NCBI RefSeq assembly: GCF_000176155.1
Contig: NZ_ACZO01000006.1
Span: forward strand, 310,001-374,000
Direction: 5' to 3'
Length of the DNA: 64,000 nt
Source: Vibrio metschnikovii CIP 69.14
GTDB taxonomy: Bacteria > Pseudomonadota > Gammaproteobacteria > Enterobacterales > Vibrionaceae
Made by a program: the position numbers and the translations under genes. Below, piece after piece: positions 9,649 through 18,883 of this stretch (position 1 is its first letter; each line of letters begins with the position of its first letter). The notes beneath the pieces are model-generated. The model searched no databases. It was not told the origin of the DNA and saw only the letters and a list, made by a program, of their open reading frames with translations.

Positions 9649-9978
9649 ATGTTTGGTAAAGGCGGTATGGGCAACTTAATGAAACAAGCCCAGCAAATGC
9701 AAGATCGTATGCAAAAGCTACAAGAAGAAATCGCTAGTATGGAAGTGGTCGGTGAATCTGGCGCTGGATTAGTAAAAGTGACCATCACTGGCAGTCATAG
9801 CGTACGTCGCGTTGAGATTGATCAAAGTTTAATGGAAGATGACAAAGAGATGCTGGAAGATTTGATTGCAGCTGCGTTCAATGATGCCGCTCGTCGTGTG
9901 GAAGAAACACAAAAAGATAAAATGGCCGCTGTCACTGGGGGTATGCAATTACCACCAGGTATGAAAATGCCATTCTAA
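9649..9978 (+). CDS. ybaB: YbaB/EbfC nucleoid-associated protein
   Basis: A 109-residue small DNA-binding protein that forms a tweezer-like homodimer. It has the glycine-rich start [18 protein letters not shown], a central [15 protein letters not shown] strand region and the C-terminal [11 protein letters not shown]. Size and sequence are those of the family. It lies between dnaX and recR, the usual recombination/replication cluster, and 18 bases separate it from recR. Confidence 0.96.
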   Translation: MFGKGGMGNLMKQAQQMQDRMQKLQEEIASMEVVGESGAGLVKVTITGSHSVRRVEIDQSLMEDDKEMLEDLIAAAFNDAARRVEETQKDKMAAVTGGMQLPPGMKMPF

Positions 9979-9996
9979 TCAATAAGTAGGTTAGTA

Positions 9997-10608
9997 ATGC
10001 GAACCAGTCATATGCTGGAGCATTTGATGGAGGCCTTACGTTGTTTACCTGGGGTTGGCCCCAAGTCAGCGCAACGTATGGCCTTTCATTTGTTACAGCG
10101 AGATAGAAAAGGTGGCTTGCAGTTAGCGGAAGCGCTGAATCAAGCCATGGTCGAAGTGGGACATTGTGCTGAGTGTCGAACGTTCACTGAACAAGAAGTG
10201 TGCGATATTTGTCGTAATCCGAAACGACAAGAAAATGGCCAACTTTGCGTCGTTGAAAGTCCTGCGGATATTGCAGCACTAGAAGCCACGGGACAATTCT
10301 CAGGGCGTTATTTTGTACTGATGGGACATTTATCGCCGTTAGATGGTATTGGTCCTAGTGATATCGGTCTTGATACGCTGGATTTTCGACTGCAAAAAGG
10401 TGGTATTTCTGAAGTCATTCTCGCTACCAACCCTACGGTAGAAGGGGAAGCGACGGCACATTATATTGCAGAGTTATGTCATGAGCATCAGGTCAGTGCT
10501 AGTCGCATTGCACACGGTGTTCCTGTTGGTGGAGAATTAGAATTGGTCGATGGAACAACATTATCCCACTCGCTACTGGGAAGACAAAAGTTTAATACGA
10601 CCTTTTAG
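9997..10608 (+). CDS. recR: Recombination mediator RecR
   Basis: Works with RecO (and RecF) to load RecA at gaps. The 203-residue protein begins with a helix-hairpin-helix region ([20 protein letters not shown]) and then a C4 zinc finger ([16 protein letters not shown]). A Toprim domain follows ([37 protein letters not shown]) and a Walker-B-like C-terminal region ([28 protein letters not shown]). All expected elements are intact. A terminator follows at 10630-10669. Confidence 0.97.
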   Translation: MRTSHMLEHLMEALRCLPGVGPKSAQRMAFHLLQRDRKGGLQLAEALNQAMVEVGHCAECRTFTEQEVCDICRNPKRQENGQLCVVESPADIAALEATGQFSGRYFVLMGHLSPLDGIGPSDIGLDTLDFRLQKGGISEVILATNPTVEGEATAHYIAELCHEHQVSASRIAHGVPVGGELELVDGTTLSHSLLGRQKFNTTF

Positions 10609-10629
10609 TTCCCACGGCCTACCTTTGAG

Positions 10630-10669
10630 AACCTCGAAACAGACCGATTAGCTTTGTTTTGAGGTTTTT
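10630..10669 (+). terminator. Terminator after recR
   Basis: A 12-bp stem (AACCTCGAAACA at 10630-10641 with 10655-10666, one G-U pair) and a 13-base loop are followed by TTTTT. Confidence 0.7.
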
Positions 10670-10697
10670 ATCTTTTCACTCTTTTCTTTGTTGTTAT

Positions 10698-10946
10698 TCA
10701 GGTTAGTTGCTCTAGCTCGATCAGATTTTGTAAAGCTTGTTGATTGCTGTCACCGCAAACGACAGGGCAAGGTTTGAAGTGGTGGCAGACGGTTGGCCTT
10801 TCTGGTTTACCAAAGAGTTGGCACAGATTATCCTCATTCAGTTGGATGCAACGTACTCCAGCAGGTTTACCATTAGGCATGCCGGGAATAGCTGAAGAAA
10901 TACTGGGTGCAATACAACATGCACCACAACCGAGACGACAGTCCAT
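10698..10946 (-). CDS. YkgJ-family cysteine cluster protein
   Basis: An 82-residue protein with eight cysteines, including CRLGCGACC at residues 3-11 and later C-x(n)-C spacing (VRCIQ, LCQLF, TVCHHFKPCPVVC). It belongs to the zinc/iron-chelating CxxCxxCC family (YkgJ, UPF0153 type). Function is unknown. The reading frame extends upstream to 11204, but the start is placed at 10946, because AAAGG lies just upstream and the family begins at the M-x-C motif. The longer N-terminus would overlap the divergent ycgN. It converges with recR. Confidence 0.85.
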   Translation of the reverse strand: MDCRLGCGACCIAPSISSAIPGMPNGKPAGVRCIQLNEDNLCQLFGKPERPTVCHHFKPCPVVCGDSNQQALQNLIELEQLT

Positions 10947-11100
10947 TTTATACCTTTCGATGATTACCCGTTTAATGCGGGCGCTGATCCTAGCAGATCT
11001 TTTCTTTCTCAGCAGCGAAATTATTACCTTGTGACCTTGCAGTTTATAAACGGGAAAGGTATAACACCCGGCTGAAATCGTAACTAGGCAGTAAACCCTC

Positions 11101-11553
11101 ATGAATATCCCATTTTGGCAACGTAAATCTTTAGAACAAATGACCGAAGCAGAGTGGGAATCGCTATGCGATGGTTGTGGTAAATGTTGTTTGCATAAAC
11201 TCATGGATGAAGACAGTGATGAAGTCTATTACACCAATGTTGCTTGCAGTTGGCTCAATAGCGATACCTGTTCATGCAAAGACTATCCTAACCGTTTTCA
11301 ATCTGGTGAAGAGTGTTTAAAACTTACGCGAGACAAGATAGCGGAATTTCATTGGCTACCTGATACCTGTGCTTATCGGTTACTCGCGGATCAGCAGCCG
11401 TTACCTGAATGGCATCCTTTGATCACGGGGTCGAAAGCAGCGATGCATGCGGCAGGGCAAAGTGTCCGTAATCAGGTTGTTTATGAAATCGATGTTATTG
11501 ATTGGGAAGATCACATTCAAAACTTACCTGATAGACTAAAACCTCACAAATAA
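11101..11553 (+). CDS. ycgN: YcgN-family cysteine cluster protein
   Basis: A 150-residue UPF0260/YcgN protein with the motif [13 protein letters not shown] near residue 23-35, then [17 protein letters not shown] and the conserved C-terminal block [25 protein letters not shown]. The function is unknown, but the cysteines suggest metal binding. It is the last chromosomal gene before the mobile island, which begins within about 10 bases of its stop codon (11553). Confidence 0.93.
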   Translation: MNIPFWQRKSLEQMTEAEWESLCDGCGKCCLHKLMDEDSDEVYYTNVACSWLNSDTCSCKDYPNRFQSGEECLKLTRDKIAEFHWLPDTCAYRLLADQQPLPEWHPLITGSKAAMHAAGQSVRNQVVYEIDVIDWEDHIQNLPDRLKPHK

Positions 11554-11609
11554 CTTTAAAAGTTGAGAATGCTGTATATACTGGTTGTATGCACAGTGTG
11601 AGGTTTAGT

Positions 11610-13205
11610 ATGTCAGATAACGATGAAAATCAGAAAAAGGTCATACGAAAAGAGGTAGAGATTTCATCTATCCCTAACTTCGTTTACGAGAAACCATTGG
11701 TATCCATTGATGAGAATGGCGAACCTCAGACTACATACCGTGCCAATGGCAATAAGACCCCCATTAAGAAACTCTCCTTACTCTATATCGCTGGGTATGA
11801 CGACAAAGAAAACCTAATCAGCTACCAACCATTAGACATGGTCAATGAGTTCTTATTGTCGAAAGCAATCGATGATGGTGTGCTTGAGCTTGGTACAGAT
11901 GCACAGGGGCTTGCCCATTACTTCAGCTTCGTATTGGATAAACAGGCAGAGTGGGATGCTGAATACGATGAAGGGGACTTTGACCCTCTCTATGATGACC
12001 CCCGTCCAGAATGGGGGGCTTTCCCCCGCAACAAACAAGAGCGGTTAACCTACCAATATCGGGATGGAATCAAACAGCTCGCTATTGATGGTGTATTGGC
12101 TAAAACAACGGCTAGACAATATATGAGTAGTGTCGTTAGCTTCTATAAACATTGTCTTCGCCAAGGCATCCGCTTTAATAACCCTCCCTTCCAGTTTGAG
12201 ACCGTGAATATCCATTTCGAGGCGTCTGCATCCAGTATGAAAGCTTACCAACGTAAGCAGGTGCACACGACAGATATGCGGATTAAGTTTGCTAAGTCAT
12301 CTCGCAGTGGCGGCACAAACCTCAGCAACCTACGTCGAGACCTAAAACCGTTTACTAATAATGAATGGAATATCTTGCAAACTATATTAATGAAATCCCG
12401 TAGGGTGGTTCGTCATGGTCACAATAATAAACTGCACTCACTGCCGATTGAGTTTTGCCTGCACCCAATGATTTGCCGTAATACTGGATTGCGGCGTGAG
12501 GAAGCGGCGAGCCTTCATTTGGGACAGATTGTTAACCCCGAAACAATGATTCAGGACGGTAAAGAGGTGTATAAAAAGCCTGTGATGGACTTGGGTGTCG
12601 GAGATAAATACCAATCACTCACAAAGACGGCTGAGGGCTTCGCAGAGACGAATAAAAGCCGCGTTACCATCATCCCTGCCACATTAATGAAGATGCTTTA
12701 CGATTACTCGCAGTCTGACAGGTATCAAAAGCGCCTTGAGAAATTCAAAGCATGGTGCAGGGAGCAGGTTGAGGCAGGTAATACACATTTCTTTGAGGGT
12801 GACGATGCCATTAACCCCGAACTGGAATACCTGTTTATTACCCAGTCTGGGAAACCCATGTTTACACGGCTACAAGACTTTACTGGGCGCTGGGTGGAAA
12901 TTCGTAACACTGCAAACCTAACCCAAGGTCTCGACAAACCGATTGTCGGCTCCATACATAATTTACGCTCAACATTCGCTGTGAATATCTTTCGCCACCT
13001 TTTAAATAAAAAGGATGAGTATGGCAATCCGTCAATCACACCCGATGAGGCATTGGATAGGGTATCGGCTTTGCTAGGTCATGAAGATAGAGCAACAACC
13101 ATAGAATACTTGAAAATTGCACAGGATATGCCCTCTGCCGATGAAATCTACGAAGACGTACTGGACTATATTGGTGCTTTTGATGATTTGGAGGTGGCAC
13201 TATGA
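11610..13205 (+). CDS. Tyrosine recombinase, first gene of the island operon
   Basis: A 531-residue site-specific recombinase. The catalytic set looks complete: arginine I in TGLRREEA (R295), H-x-x-R in SIHNLRSTF (H450, R453), histidine in LLGHED (H491) and nucleophile tyrosine in TTIEYLK (Y500). The ATG at 11610 is preferred because GAGG lies six bases upstream. An earlier in-frame ATG (11589) lacks a ribosome binding site. Its stop overlaps the next gene (ATGA, 13202-13205). It resembles the GmtY-type recombinase of gamma-Mobile-Trio elements. That name is tentative, so no symbol is given. Confidence 0.88.
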   Translation: MSDNDENQKKVIRKEVEISSIPNFVYEKPLVSIDENGEPQTTYRANGNKTPIKKLSLLYIAGYDDKENLISYQPLDMVNEFLLSKAIDDGVLELGTDAQGLAHYFSFVLDKQAEWDAEYDEGDFDPLYDDPRPEWGAFPRNKQERLTYQYRDGIKQLAIDGVLAKTTARQYMSSVVSFYKHCLRQGIRFNNPPFQFETVNIHFEASASSMKAYQRKQVHTTDMRIKFAKSSRSGGTNLSNLRRDLKPFTNNEWNILQTILMKSRRVVRHGHNNKLHSLPIEFCLHPMICRNTGLRREEAASLHLGQIVNPETMIQDGKEVYKKPVMDLGVGDKYQSLTKTAEGFAETNKSRVTIIPATLMKMLYDYSQSDRYQKRLEKFKAWCREQVEAGNTHFFEGDDAINPELEYLFITQSGKPMFTRLQDFTGRWVEIRNTANLTQGLDKPIVGSIHNLRSTFAVNIFRHLLNKKDEYGNPSITPDEALDRVSALLGHEDRATTIEYLKIAQDMPSADEIYEDVLDYIGAFDDLEVAL

Positions 13206-14968
13206 TCCAAGGACGAAAGCGTACAAAAATTACGATAGAAAAGAGCAGCGCATCAGTTATCCCATTACGTTTTGAGGATATGGTTTTAGATTCTGGCAAT
13301 GGACTGAAAGCCTACACTCACCGCCTGCGCTACCGTCACGTTCCGACAGTAGGACAAATAAAGTCAGGAAATGGTGTGTTGGCGAATCGGGATAACCTTG
13401 TAAAGGACATACATCAGAGGTTAAACCCCTTACCTAAAAACAAGACAAAGCAAGGTTATTTTTCTGGGCTTGTTAATTATTTCCAATATCTTGATGGCAT
13501 TGATTGTCAAGATGCCCTTTTCAGTAATGCAACCATGATTAATTGCATTAAACATTTCAATAAATTACGCGAAAAAGGTGAGCAGGTATCGATAGCACAG
13601 CAGATTAAATGCAGCTTGTCTTTTCTATTAAAGCAGTGGAATCGAGAATCTGACCTTAAGATGTTGCCAGAAGTTGCAGCTCCCCCTTTAGTTGCAAATA
13701 AGGCGTTTCATGTGGAAACAGAGCTTAAGCCTTTATCCAAGGTATTGGTTAAGGGCGCTCTGACCTTTCAGGAAGCGATTGAGAAAAATGAGTTGTTAGA
13801 TCTTCATCCGTTCTTTGATGAAGAACGGTTTAATGAACAAGCAAAACGTCATGGCTGGACACTACATCAAATGGGCACTAAGAAACATGGCTTTAAGAAA
13901 TGCATGAAACCCACCCCTCCAAACCTAAAGGAAAGCCCGCTTCCACTTAAGAAGCTCAATCGGCAGATATTTTATAATCAGGCATCCCGCAATTGGTTTT
14001 TTGTGTTCTCAATGCTGACAGGCATGAATACATCAGTGCTCGCTAATGTGCAGCATAAGGACGTTTTATTTAAAAGTATTGGCAGTGGGCGGTTTGTTTT
14101 TGGCGGTGAAAAGTTCAGGGCAGGTTATAAGGGGGTGGATAATAGCGTCGGTTTTAGTCTTCGAACCAAAGAGCTGATTACGCGATGGCTAAAATCATCT
14201 AAGGTGATGTATCAATCACTGGATATCCCGCTGTCAGAAGAGCTGCCACTTTGCCCTTTTTTTAGTATCAGCGGTGAGGTCAGGACATTCAATGCCCATG
14301 GCTCCAATGCTAGCTACATTAATGCTCAGCTTGAGAAAATAACAGGGTTACAGGTTACTGCAAGTCGATTCAGGGCAACAAAGTCTGATGTACTTATGCG
14401 AGTGACAGAAGATATCTTCCTTGTGTCACAGGGGCTAAATAATACTGTGAACGTTGTCGCCAAACGCTACTCTAGCGGCGTTCAGGCAGACCATGATAAT
14501 AATCTCAATGCTACGTTTGGTGCGTTAAGTGCTGCTGCCAAGGGCGAGGAGATTGGTAAAGCTATCGAGAATGCAAAGGCAATGCGCAGCGATATTTTGT
14601 CAGATTATGATTATAAGAAATTGCGTCACCGTGAAAGTAAAGAGCAGCCATTGATGACAACACCCAGTGGCATCAAATGTGCTGGGGCAACACCAGAGAA
14701 GCTTGCCGCTGAGGCGCGGCGCATGAAGCAGTTGGGTATTGATTCTTCAAAAGATACAGGTCGCTGCACGGATTTTCTTGCTTGCTTTGATTGTGACAGC
14801 CATAAATTGGTGGCATCAGAAGATGACATCTGGTTAATGCTGTCATTCTTAGAGCAAATTGAAGACCTAAAAGAAATGGTGTCAAGTAATTCTACACCGA
14901 AGAAAGAGTATTTTGTGGTGGCTTTGTTGCTTAAATCGATGGAACTAAATCAAGAAGCTACGATCTGA
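13202..14968 (+). CDS. Recombinase-like protein with degenerate active site, disrupted by an IS
   Basis: Second gene of the operon, overlapping the first by ATGA with GGAGG upstream. It encodes 573 native residues, then 15 residues read from the inserted IS. Removing the IS and one 9-bp repeat restores a 620-residue frame ending at 16126. The fold looks like a tyrosine recombinase, but the arginine I position is Asn (LTGMNTS, N276), the H-x-x-R histidine is Ser (ASRFRAT, S388, R391) and the next histidine is Asn (N413/N414). Y423 remains possible. C-terminal cysteines (RCTDFLACFDCDSH) suggest a zinc site. It is probably a non-catalytic partner. The loss of 47 C-terminal residues may inactivate it. 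Confidence 0.8.
   Translation: MIQGRKRTKITIEKSSASVIPLRFEDMVLDSGNGLKAYTHRLRYRHVPTVGQIKSGNGVLANRDNLVKDIHQRLNPLPKNKTKQGYFSGLVNYFQYLDGIDCQDALFSNATMINCIKHFNKLREKGEQVSIAQQIKCSLSFLLKQWNRESDLKMLPEVAAPPLVANKAFHVETELKPLSKVLVKGALTFQEAIEKNELLDLHPFFDEERFNEQAKRHGWTLHQMGTKKHGFKKCMKPTPPNLKESPLPLKKLNRQIFYNQASRNWFFVFSMLTGMNTSVLANVQHKDVLFKSIGSGRFVFGGEKFRAGYKGVDNSVGFSLRTKELITRWLKSSKVMYQSLDIPLSEELPLCPFFSISGEVRTFNAHGSNASYINAQLEKITGLQVTASRFRATKSDVLMRVTEDIFLVSQGLNNTVNVVAKRYSSGVQADHDNNLNATFGALSAAAKGEEIGKAIENAKAMRSDILSDYDYKKLRHRESKEQPLMTTPSGIKCAGATPEKLAAEARRMKQLGIDSSKDTGRCTDFLACFDCDSHKLVASEDDIWLMLSFLEQIEDLKEMVSSNSTPKKEYFVVALLLKSMELNQEATI
14911..14919 (+). repeat. Left target-site duplication of the IS5-family element
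   Basis: TTTTGTGGT directly before the left inverted repeat, repeated exactly at 15973-15981. Nine bases is the usual duplication for the IS903 group of the IS5 family. Confidence 0.95.
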
Positions 14969-15972
14969 TCGGCTACATCCATTAATCGTCGTAGCCTAAT
15001 GCCTAAACCTCGTTACAAAACAACCAACTGGAAGCAGTACAATAAAGCCTTAATTAATCGTGGTTCACTGACCTTTTGGGTTGATGAGGAAGCGATAGCT
15101 GAGTGGAAGCAAAGCAAACAAGGCAAGCGTGGTAGACCACGCCAATTCAGTGATTTAGCCATTACGACTGCATTAATGGTGAAACGAGTATTCTCTATGC
15201 CATTGAGAGCGCTGCAAGGATTTATAGACTCAGTATTTAAACTGGCTAATATCCCGCTATTTTGTCCGCATTACACCTGCATAAGTCGTCGAGCTAAGGA
15301 AGTTGATGTTTCATTTAAAACTAAAACCAGAGGAGCGATACAACATCTAGCCATTGATTCCACTGGTCTCAAGGTTTATGGCGAAGGTGAATGGAAGGTT
15401 AAGAAGCATGGTACTGACGGGAAGCGTAGAGTTTGGCGTAAACTGCATATTGCAGTAGATGCCAGCACTCACGAAATAGTCGCAGCAGAACTGAGTTTCT
15501 CTAACGTAACCGATGCTGAAGTGCTTCCCAACTTACTTAAGCAGACACGTCGTAAAATCATTGAAGTATCAGGTGATGGAGCTTATGACACAAGAAGCTG
15601 CCATGAAGCTATACGAATCAAGCGAGCAGTTCCGCTCATCCCGCCACGAGAAGGGGCAGCTTTCTGGGAGCAAGGACATCCTCGCAATTTGGCGGTAGGT
15701 TGTCAGAAGCTCTACGGCTCAAACAAAAAGTGGAAAAAGCGGTATGGTTATCATAAGCGCTCTCTATCAGAGACAGCCATGCATCGAGTGAAACAGTTGT
15801 TAGGTGGGAAATTAAGCCTAAGAAATTACAACGCTCAGGTTGGCGAGACTTACGCAATGATCAAAGCGCTGAACAAGCTTACGGGGCTAGGTATGCCTGA
15901 AACTCAGTATGTTGTTTAAAAATGAAGCATTATGGGCTGGTATGCCTTTTCTCTGAATTAAGCAACAAAGCC
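14920..15972 (+). mobile_element. IS5-family (IS903-group) insertion sequence
   Basis: A complete 1053-bp element. Its 18-bp terminal inverted repeats (GGCTTTGTTGCTTAAATC left; GGCTTTGTTGCTTAATTC right) match at 17 of 18 positions. Identical 9-bp duplications flank it and it carries one full-length transposase gene. The intact repeats and duplication point to a recent insertion into the second gene of the island operon. Confidence 0.96.
14999..15919 (+). CDS. IS5-family transposase
   Basis: A 306-residue DDE transposase. Visible catalytic context: LAIDSTGLKVYGEGEW (first Asp), EVSGDGAYDT (second Asp) and the YREK signature with spacing Y-2-R-3-E-6-K in YHKRSLSETAMHRVK. The opening MPKPRYKTTNWKQYN is typical of the IS903 group. 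The gene reads in the same direction as the disrupted recombinase operon. The frame is intact, so the element may still be active. Confidence 0.95.
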   Translation: MPKPRYKTTNWKQYNKALINRGSLTFWVDEEAIAEWKQSKQGKRGRPRQFSDLAITTALMVKRVFSMPLRALQGFIDSVFKLANIPLFCPHYTCISRRAKEVDVSFKTKTRGAIQHLAIDSTGLKVYGEGEWKVKKHGTDGKRRVWRKLHIAVDASTHEIVAAELSFSNVTDAEVLPNLLKQTRRKIIEVSGDGAYDTRSCHEAIRIKRAVPLIPPREGAAFWEQGHPRNLAVGCQKLYGSNKKWKKRYGYHKRSLSETAMHRVKQLLGGKLSLRNYNAQVGETYAMIKALNKLTGLGMPETQYVV

Positions 15973-15981
15973 TTTTGTGGT
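15973..15981 (+). repeat. Right target-site duplication of the IS5-family element
   Basis: TTTTGTGGT, an exact copy of 14911-14919. Confidence 0.95.
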
Positions 15982-16126
15982 GGAAGGCATATTGAAAAAA
16001 GTCCTTGTCAGGCTGAAACAAAAAGCGCCTAAAAACTACGCTAAAGCAAAGCAAATGGTGAGTGACGGAAATTACCACCCGCTTTACCAAGACCGAGCTA
16101 GCGCAAGCCAATTCTTTAAAGGATAA
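15982..16126 (+). pseudogene. Detached 3' end of the second recombinase gene
   Basis: The frame continues exactly from the native part of the disrupted gene once the IS and one duplication are removed. It adds 47 residues (EGILKKVLVR ... ASASQFFKG) and a TAA at 16124-16126. The restored stop is three bases before the next start at 16130, as expected in this compact operon. The fragment has no start of its own. Confidence 0.85.
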
Positions 16127-16129
16127 CCT

Positions 16130-18112
16130 ATGCCTGAAAAGCCTATACAGCTTCGCCAAGAGATAGCTGAAAATCCGTATGTGACGTTTGACTCCAACAA
16201 GAACGGTGTGTCGCGTCTCTTTGATCTAGTGTGGGACTTCCACGGCTTGAACCAAAATAAAAAAATAATTTCTTTTAAGCATATTGATGAGAAGTATCGC
16301 CTCGATATTCAGTCCTATCTTTATGCGCTAATGCAATGGCAAAAGAAACAATCGAACTCTGACTCCCATGTAGCTGTTAGTACGTTGATAAGTTGTAGAA
16401 ATAGATTGAGCAGCCTTGCAACACACTGGGGAAAAAGTGAATTCAGCTTGCTTTCGAGTGAAAGAGAGTGGAAGAGATGCAGCAAAAAACTACATGGGAT
16501 TGGAGGTAAAGAAATGTGCGGAAACCTTGCCTCTGTGATTAATGCACTAAATAAAGCTGGTCTTATAACGCGGTATGTTGCTAAAAGAGAGTACATTAAG
16601 TGGGTTAACCCTGACGCTAGCGAGGGGCAAGCCATTGCATTTCCTGAAGTGATTCACGTCAGTGTTTTAAAGACAGTTGTTGAGTTTGTGGAAATCTATC
16701 ATCCCTATCGCCACCAAATTTCAGAGGCGATGGAAAAGCTTTACACCTATCAGGATGAAATGTTCAACGCTGAGCTTAAAGCGCTAGGCGTGAATGCCCT
16801 AAGTCATAGGCAAATGAAAACATTTCTTGTAAGGATGTCTCGCATAACAAGCAAGTGGCCCGAACGTAAAGCCATTCCTAATTTCTCATTTCATAGACGA
16901 GGGTCTTGGTTAGGAAAAATGCTCAGGATGTGCTTTATCTGTGTAGGTTTATTCTCCGCTGCCCGAAAGGAAGAGTTGCTTTCCATGAACAAAGATAGCT
17001 ATGACGATTCACTGGTTGTTGTGCCCAAGGTTTCAGGATTTTCTACAAAAGGAAATAAGGGTGAAAGAATTTATACAACGTGGAATACTGCCCCTATCGC
17101 AAAGCTGGCATTGGAGTTAGCTTTTGACGCCACGCAAGCCGCAAGGAAATATTCGTTAAAGCGACTGGATGGCTACTATCAACATGGTCAGCTAACCCAA
17201 GACCAATATAATGCTAAGCGACAAGATCTTGAGAGTGCTTTTATTTCTCCTGATATCCCTTATGACAGTGAAGCGTTCATAGATAAAGCATCGTTAAAAT
17301 ACACGATTGATGGAGCTGGCGATGCATTGAATATGAAAGAGTTCAGCATTGCTGCAACCACTGAAGATGTCGATGAATTTAACCTGTTAAATCCGGAACG
17401 CGTAGGGAGCTTAAAAGTCGGAGGCGGTTTACCAAGACTTAGTCCACATGATTTAAGGCGGAGTTTTGTGGTCTTTATGGTGAAGAATCGTCTGGGCAAC
17501 GCACTCACAGTTAAATATCAGTTGAAACACCGCAATATTAACATGTCCCACTGGTATGCGAATTATTCCGAATTGGCACGTACCAACCAACTGCTGATGG
17601 ATACTCAGCTAATGAGTGAATTTGAGGAAGCCATTGAAAGTTCAGCGGTCGATGCATGGGATGAAATTTACAATGAATCAGACATCTTAAGTGGTGCAGA
17701 AGGCGAGCGCATAGCCCAGAATAACGCAGAGCGGCTAGCGCAGGGTGAAGAAATAGTTATGTCCCGAAGTGAGTTGCTCGCTTTGGTGAGGTCGGGTGAC
17801 AAATCCATTGTATTACTGCCTACAGGTGGCTACTGCACCAACCGCAATTGTGAACGCCTTTGCTCATTGATGGACATTGTTGAAGCCCCCTGTGAGCATA
17901 AGATTATGACTGATAAAGCAGCCAAAAGGCTTTCAAGAGAGCGGGACAACCTTATTGCTTCATTCAGGGCAATCAATGGCATGGGTGATTATGCCAATGA
18001 GTTGATTCTGGATGCCAGAAAAAAGAAGATTCAGTCTATTGAACCAACTCTAGTCAAACACAGTATCCCTTTTGATTACTTCAATGATGATATTAAGGCG
18101 GTATGGTCATGA
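16130..18112 (+). CDS. Large tyrosine recombinase, third gene of the island operon
   Basis: A 660-residue recombinase with an apparently complete active site: arginine I in GLFSAARKEELL (R279), H-x-x-R in SPHDLRRSF (H440, R443), histidine in LKHRNIN (H467) and tyrosine nine residues later (Y476 in HWYANYS). A C-terminal cysteine group (GGYCTNRNCERLCSL ... APCEH) may bind zinc, as in TnpB of Tn554. The start has AAAGG upstream. The stop overlaps the next start as ATGA (18109-18112). It probably corresponds to the GmtZ-type integrase of gamma-Mobile-Trio elements, but I cannot confirm this by search. The IS upstream could reduce its expression. Confidence 0.88.
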   Translation: MPEKPIQLRQEIAENPYVTFDSNKNGVSRLFDLVWDFHGLNQNKKIISFKHIDEKYRLDIQSYLYALMQWQKKQSNSDSHVAVSTLISCRNRLSSLATHWGKSEFSLLSSEREWKRCSKKLHGIGGKEMCGNLASVINALNKAGLITRYVAKREYIKWVNPDASEGQAIAFPEVIHVSVLKTVVEFVEIYHPYRHQISEAMEKLYTYQDEMFNAELKALGVNALSHRQMKTFLVRMSRITSKWPERKAIPNFSFHRRGSWLGKMLRMCFICVGLFSAARKEELLSMNKDSYDDSLVVVPKVSGFSTKGNKGERIYTTWNTAPIAKLALELAFDATQAARKYSLKRLDGYYQHGQLTQDQYNAKRQDLESAFISPDIPYDSEAFIDKASLKYTIDGAGDALNMKEFSIAATTEDVDEFNLLNPERVGSLKVGGGLPRLSPHDLRRSFVVFMVKNRLGNALTVKYQLKHRNINMSHWYANYSELARTNQLLMDTQLMSEFEEAIESSAVDAWDEIYNESDILSGAEGERIAQNNAERLAQGEEIVMSRSELLALVRSGDKSIVLLPTGGYCTNRNCERLCSLMDIVEAPCEHKIMTDKAAKRLSRERDNLIASFRAINGMGDYANELILDARKKKIQSIEPTLVKHSIPFDYFNDDIKAVWS

Positions 18113-18567
18113 AAGTAGAGTATAAGGCAACCTGCAAGGCTGAGGGTCTATTGGTTAATGCATTTCAGCGACTATTAGATGGTAAGCCGCTTCATGTTAA
18201 GGCTACAGGCAAGCTCACGTTAAACCGAATCAATAATGAAGCCCAGTTTGGTAATAGCTATGTCCATAAGTTCAAAGCGTTCGTGGCTTACGCTAAACCT
18301 GTTATCGACGAATACAATCTCAATCGCGATAAGGCGATGACAACAGGTTTAGATATTGAGTTGGATGTCCCTTTATCTGAGCTTGATAGGCTAAAACATG
18401 AATTAAAAAAAGCCAATGAGCTTAAGGATAAATACAGGGTGCAACGAAACAATGCCGTTGAAGCCCGAAAGCATTTAGAGGCTGAAAATGCGAGGTTGCG
18501 TTTCAGGGTGTTTGACCTACAGCAAGAGCTGTTAGATGAAAATTCAGTTGTGATGCCAATAAAGTAG
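18109..18567 (+). CDS. Small helix-turn-helix and coiled-coil protein, fourth gene of the island operon
   Basis: A 152-residue protein. Residues about 30-60 (GKLTLNRINNEAQFGNSYVHKFK) look like a short helix-turn-helix. The C-terminal half (about 85-145) is a heptad-rich coiled coil (LSELDRLKHELKKANELK ... EARKHLEAENARLR). The layout resembles TnpC of Tn554 and the small accessory protein of recombinase-trio elements. It probably helps orient or assemble the recombinases on DNA. The ATG at 18109 overlaps the previous stop (ATGA) and has AAGGCGG seven bases upstream. An earlier ATG at 18103 is less likely. Confidence 0.8.
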   Translation: MKVEYKATCKAEGLLVNAFQRLLDGKPLHVKATGKLTLNRINNEAQFGNSYVHKFKAFVAYAKPVIDEYNLNRDKAMTTGLDIELDVPLSELDRLKHELKKANELKDKYRVQRNNAVEARKHLEAENARLRFRVFDLQQELLDENSVVMPIK

Positions 18568-18883
18568 CGTTCATTCACGCTCAAAATTTAATGGGGCTTG
18601 GGGCGTAACACGTTTCTGCCCCGAAATCATTCAGCACTCGATTCCTGACCACTTTCCCATGTCAGTTCTTGACCTACATTTCCTAATAGCAGATTATGAG
18701 CCTAGTTGAATGCTTGCAACTATATAGACATGATCTGTAATTTGTGAGTGCAAGGAATAATATGACCGATAGAACAGTATGTTGCTGTTATGGTGTCTGT
18801 ATTTTCTTAAAATATTATAAAGACAATGTCTGCTGAAAAGACACTGTTATAGCTTAACCCTAAATTGAGGTAAGGAGATTAAA
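18568..18883. other. Intergenic region between the recombinase operon and the SIR2-like gene
   Basis: A stem GGGGC...GCCCC at 18598-18624 may act as a weak terminator for the operon. A CTTGCA/TGCAAG inverted pair lies near 18713 and 18751. The promoter of the cargo gene should lie in the AT-rich part 18750-18850, but no convincing -35/-10 pair was chosen. No coding sequence is seen. Confidence 0.5.

Noticed and set aside
10947..11204. N-terminal extension of the YkgJ-type frame on the minus strand
   Set aside because: It overlaps the divergent ycgN gene, has no family likeness, and a good ribosome site precedes the shorter start at 10946.
11563..11582. Promoter TTGAGA with TATACT before the first recombinase gene
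   Set aside because: The elements are only eight bases apart, too close for a sigma-70 promoter.
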